Shown here: one piece after another, positions 62,205 to 64,000 of the stretch
Numbering within the stretch: the first letter of the stretch is position 1
Layout of the letters: the number at the start of each line of letters is the position of its first letter
Assembly (NCBI RefSeq): GCF_000328765.2
Contig: NC_019954.2
Span: 1,966,516 to 2,030,515, forward strand
Reading direction: 5' to 3'
Source of the DNA: Tepidanaerobacter acetatoxydans Re1
GTDB lineage: Bacteria > Bacillota > Thermosediminibacteria > Thermosediminibacterales > Tepidanaerobacteraceae
DNA: 64,000 nt
Made by a program: the position numbers and the translations under genes
The notes under the pieces: model-generated
What the model saw: the letters and a program-made list of their open reading frames with translations, nothing else
What the model was told of the DNA's origin: nothing
The model's database searches: none

Positions 62205-63869
62205 TTAGCAGTCTCTGAGAATTGCACCCGTACTAGCTGAAGTTACAAGACTGCGATATCTCCGCAAGTACGGACTTTTCACGTCTTTTAAGGAAATCTT
62301 AGTATGGCTCTTTCGTTCATTTAATGTTTCCTCATCCACCAGAAGGTTAATCTTGTTATTTGGGATATCAATTTCAATTTGATCACCGTCCTGTATTAAA
62401 GCAATAGGACCACCTTCTGCAGCTTCTGGTGAAACATGCCCTATGCAAGCGCCTCTGGTTACACCAGAGAAACGGCCATCGGTAACAAGAGCCACAGAGC
62501 CGCCCAAGCCCATGCCAGTCAAAACCGATGTAGGCGAAAGCATCTCCTTCATGCCGGGACCACCCTTTGGGCCTTCGTAAGCTATCACTATTACATCACC
62601 GGCAATAATTTTACCGTCCAACAAAGCATTTACACAGTCTTCCTCGGAGTTGAACACTTTTGCCGGTCCTTTATGCTGCATCATCTCAGGCAGTACAGCT
62701 CCCTTTTTCACAACACAACCGTCGGGAGCAATATTGCCCCAAAGCACTGCCAAACCGCCGCTTTCAGAATAGGGTGCCTCATACTTTCTAATCACATCAT
62801 AATCCAAGACTTCTACCTGTGCAATATTTTCGCCAACAGTTTTTCCTGTCACAGTTAATGTATCTAATTCTACCTTACCGTGTTTAGAAAGCTCTTTCAA
62901 TAATGCCTGTAATCCACCGGCCTCATTCAAATCTTCCAAGCAGTCATCACCGGCAGGACTCAATTTTACCAGATGAGGCGTGCTGGCACTAAGAATATTT
63001 ATATCTTTAAGATTAATTTTTAATCCTGCTTCGTGGGCTATGGCAGGCAAATGCAAAATGGTATTTGTGGAACATCCCAGAGCCATATCTGCTGTCACTG
63101 CATTCTTAAATGCCTTCTCAGTCATAATATTGCTTGGCCGGATATTGCGCTCTACCAATTCCATAATCTTAATACCGGTCTTTTTTGCCAAGCGAATCCG
63201 CTCAGCATGTACAGCAGGAATCGTACCATTACCCGGAAGTGCCATGCCAATAATCTCAGTCATACAGTTCATAGAATTGGCGGTAAACATGCCGGCACAG
63301 GAGCCGCACCCGGGGCAGGAGTAATTTTCAATGTCTAACAGTTCTTGGTCGTCAATCTTTCCGGAAGTATATGCACCAACTGATTCAAAGGCAGTAGTCA
63401 GCGTCATTTTCTTTCCCTTATGCCGACCAGCCATCATAGGACCTCCACTTATAAATATGGAAGGCACATTTACCCTTAGAGCACCCATCAGCATGCCAGG
63501 AACAATCTTATCACAATTGGGTATAAACACAAGACCGTCAAAGGGATGGGCATTAGCCATGATTTCAACGGAATCGGCAATATGCTCTCGACTTACCAGA
63601 GAAAACTTCATACCATCATGGTTCATAGCAATACCATCACAAACAGCAATGGTCGGGAATTCCATCGGCGTGCCGCCTGCCATGCGAATACCTGCTTTTA
63701 CTGCCTCAGCAATTGTCCGTAGATGGATATGGCCGGGTACCACCTCATTGAAAGAATTCACTACACCGATAATAGGCCGATAAATTTCTTCATCAATTAA
63801 GCCGCTGGCTTTCATCAGTGCTCTGTGGGGAACCTTATTTACTCCCTCTTTCATTAAATTACTGCGCAT
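62205..63869 (-). CDS. ilvD: Dihydroxy-acid dehydratase
   Basis: Dehydrates the dihydroxy acids made by IlvC to the 2-oxo acids for Val, Leu and Ile. The 554-residue iron-sulfur enzyme has cluster cysteines in [11 protein letters not shown] and [12 protein letters not shown], the catalytic [19 protein letters not shown] and the usual start MRSNLMKEG. The ATG at 63869 has GGAGG seven bases before it. It overlaps almost exactly the end of the upstream hydroxyacyl-CoA dehydrogenase gene (two bases apart), so it may be transcribed with that gene rather than under a T-box. Confidence 0.95.
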   Translation of the reverse strand: MRSNLMKEGVNKVPHRALMKASGLIDEEIYRPIIGVVNSFNEVVPGHIHLRTIAEAVKAGIRMAGGTPMEFPTIAVCDGIAMNHDGMKFSLVSREHIADSVEIMANAHPFDGLVFIPNCDKIVPGMLMGALRVNVPSIFISGGPMMAGRHKGKKMTLTTAFESVGAYTSGKIDDQELLDIENYSCPGCGSCAGMFTANSMNCMTEIIGMALPGNGTIPAVHAERIRLAKKTGIKIMELVERNIRPSNIMTEKAFKNAVTADMALGCSTNTILHLPAIAHEAGLKINLKDINILSASTPHLVKLSPAGDDCLEDLNEAGGLQALLKELSKHGKVELDTLTVTGKTVGENIAQVEVLDYDVIRKYEAPYSESGGLAVLWGNIAPDGCVVKKGAVLPEMMQHKGPAKVFNSEEDCVNALLDGKIIAGDVIVIAYEGPKGGPGMKEMLSPTSVLTGMGLGGSVALVTDGRFSGVTRGACIGHVSPEAAEGGPIALIQDGDQIEIDIPNNKINLLVDEETLNERKSHTKISLKDVKSPYLRRYRSLVTSASTGAILRDC

Positions 63870-63870
63870 T

Positions 63871-64000
63871 TCATTTCCTCCCTGTGCTTTTATACAAGCA
63901 ATTAGCAATCTTGATGAAATCCTTATCCCGCTTCTCAATGACTTTCTCGGCTTTGCCATTGCTGTAATCATAGAAGCCTCTCCCTGACTTTGTTCCATAA
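63871..64000 (-). CDS. 3-hydroxyacyl-CoA dehydrogenase, C-terminal end
   Basis: The last 42 codons of a gene cut by the right edge. The protein end reads [20 protein letters not shown], and continues [21 protein letters not shown] before TGA. The GRGFYDYS motif with a basic helix after it is the standard C-terminus of 3-hydroxybutyryl-CoA dehydrogenases. Its stop lies at 63871-63873, two bases before the ilvD start, and the ilvD ribosome-binding site is inside its coding end. Confidence 0.75.
   Translation of the reverse strand, partial: YGTKSGRGFYDYSNGKAEKVIEKRDKDFIKIANCLYKSTGRK

Noticed and set aside
62980-63783. Long open frames on the plus strand opposite ilvD
   Set aside because: They mirror codon bias of the real gene, have no ribosome-binding sites and encode no recognisable protein. 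The same holds for the antisense frames under gatA, oppB, leuA, the Ca2+-ATPase and the PLP enzyme.

Overview
The window reads as chromosomal DNA from a low-GC Gram-positive anaerobe of the class Clostridia. The pointers are two T-box leaders, the clostridial form of the Rex operator, GatCAB, a YtrA-type GntR/ABC operon, oxygen-sensitive glycyl-radical and radical-SAM enzymes, and frequent GTG/TTG starts behind strong AGGAGG sites. The overall gene content recalls thermophilic syntrophs such as Tepidanaerobacter; that is an impression, not a tested assignment. I saw no rRNA, tRNA, CRISPR array, prophage or intact insertion sequence.

Left part (1-12 kb, all minus strand): the N-terminus of Rex behind two Rex operators, an ApbE flavin transferase, a DUF1015 protein, a complete oligopeptide ABC transporter operon (oppA-B-C-D-F), and gatC-A-B. 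From 12 to 19 kb lie a DUF6391-type membrane protein, a GntR/ABC-2 transporter operon with its own operator, CCA-adding enzyme, BirA and a secreted protein. From 19 to 34 kb are TypA, a metallo-beta-lactamase protein, a Ca2+ P-type ATPase, PcrB, a sugar-phosphate isomerase-like protein, a methionine gamma-lyase-like enzyme, a stretch of decayed gene ends, a dicarboxylate/glutamate symporter with a sigma-54 promoter, the methylthioadenosine enzymes MtnP and MtaD, and HisS.

Centre (34.5-41.7 kb): a large phosphatase-like membrane protein diverges from a five-gene plus-strand operon, SteA / SteB-MctB-like / family 2 glycosyltransferase / divergent MraY-like protein / DUF3866. This looks like an envelope or lipid-linked-sugar module and is one of the two best candidates for an undescribed system.

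Branched-chain amino acid block (42-53 kb, minus strand): a Leu T-box precedes ilvB-ilvN-ilvC-leuA-leuC-leuD-leuB, then an Ile T-box with its own promoter precedes a second ilvB and ilvE. The specificity residue of the two IlvB proteins (Leu475 versus Trp476) matches the T-box that controls each. ilvD lies apart at 62-64 kb, behind the 3' end of a 3-hydroxyacyl-CoA dehydrogenase gene.

Right part (53-62 kb): a HydG-like radical-SAM protein that lacks one of the three cysteines of the HydG auxiliary cluster, overlapped by an unknown small gene and preceded by a possible leader peptide and switching hairpins (the second best candidate). Then come class III ribonucleotide reductase nrdD-nrdG behind a cobalamin riboswitch, HflX, an M20 amidohydrolase and a cyclase-family hydrolase.
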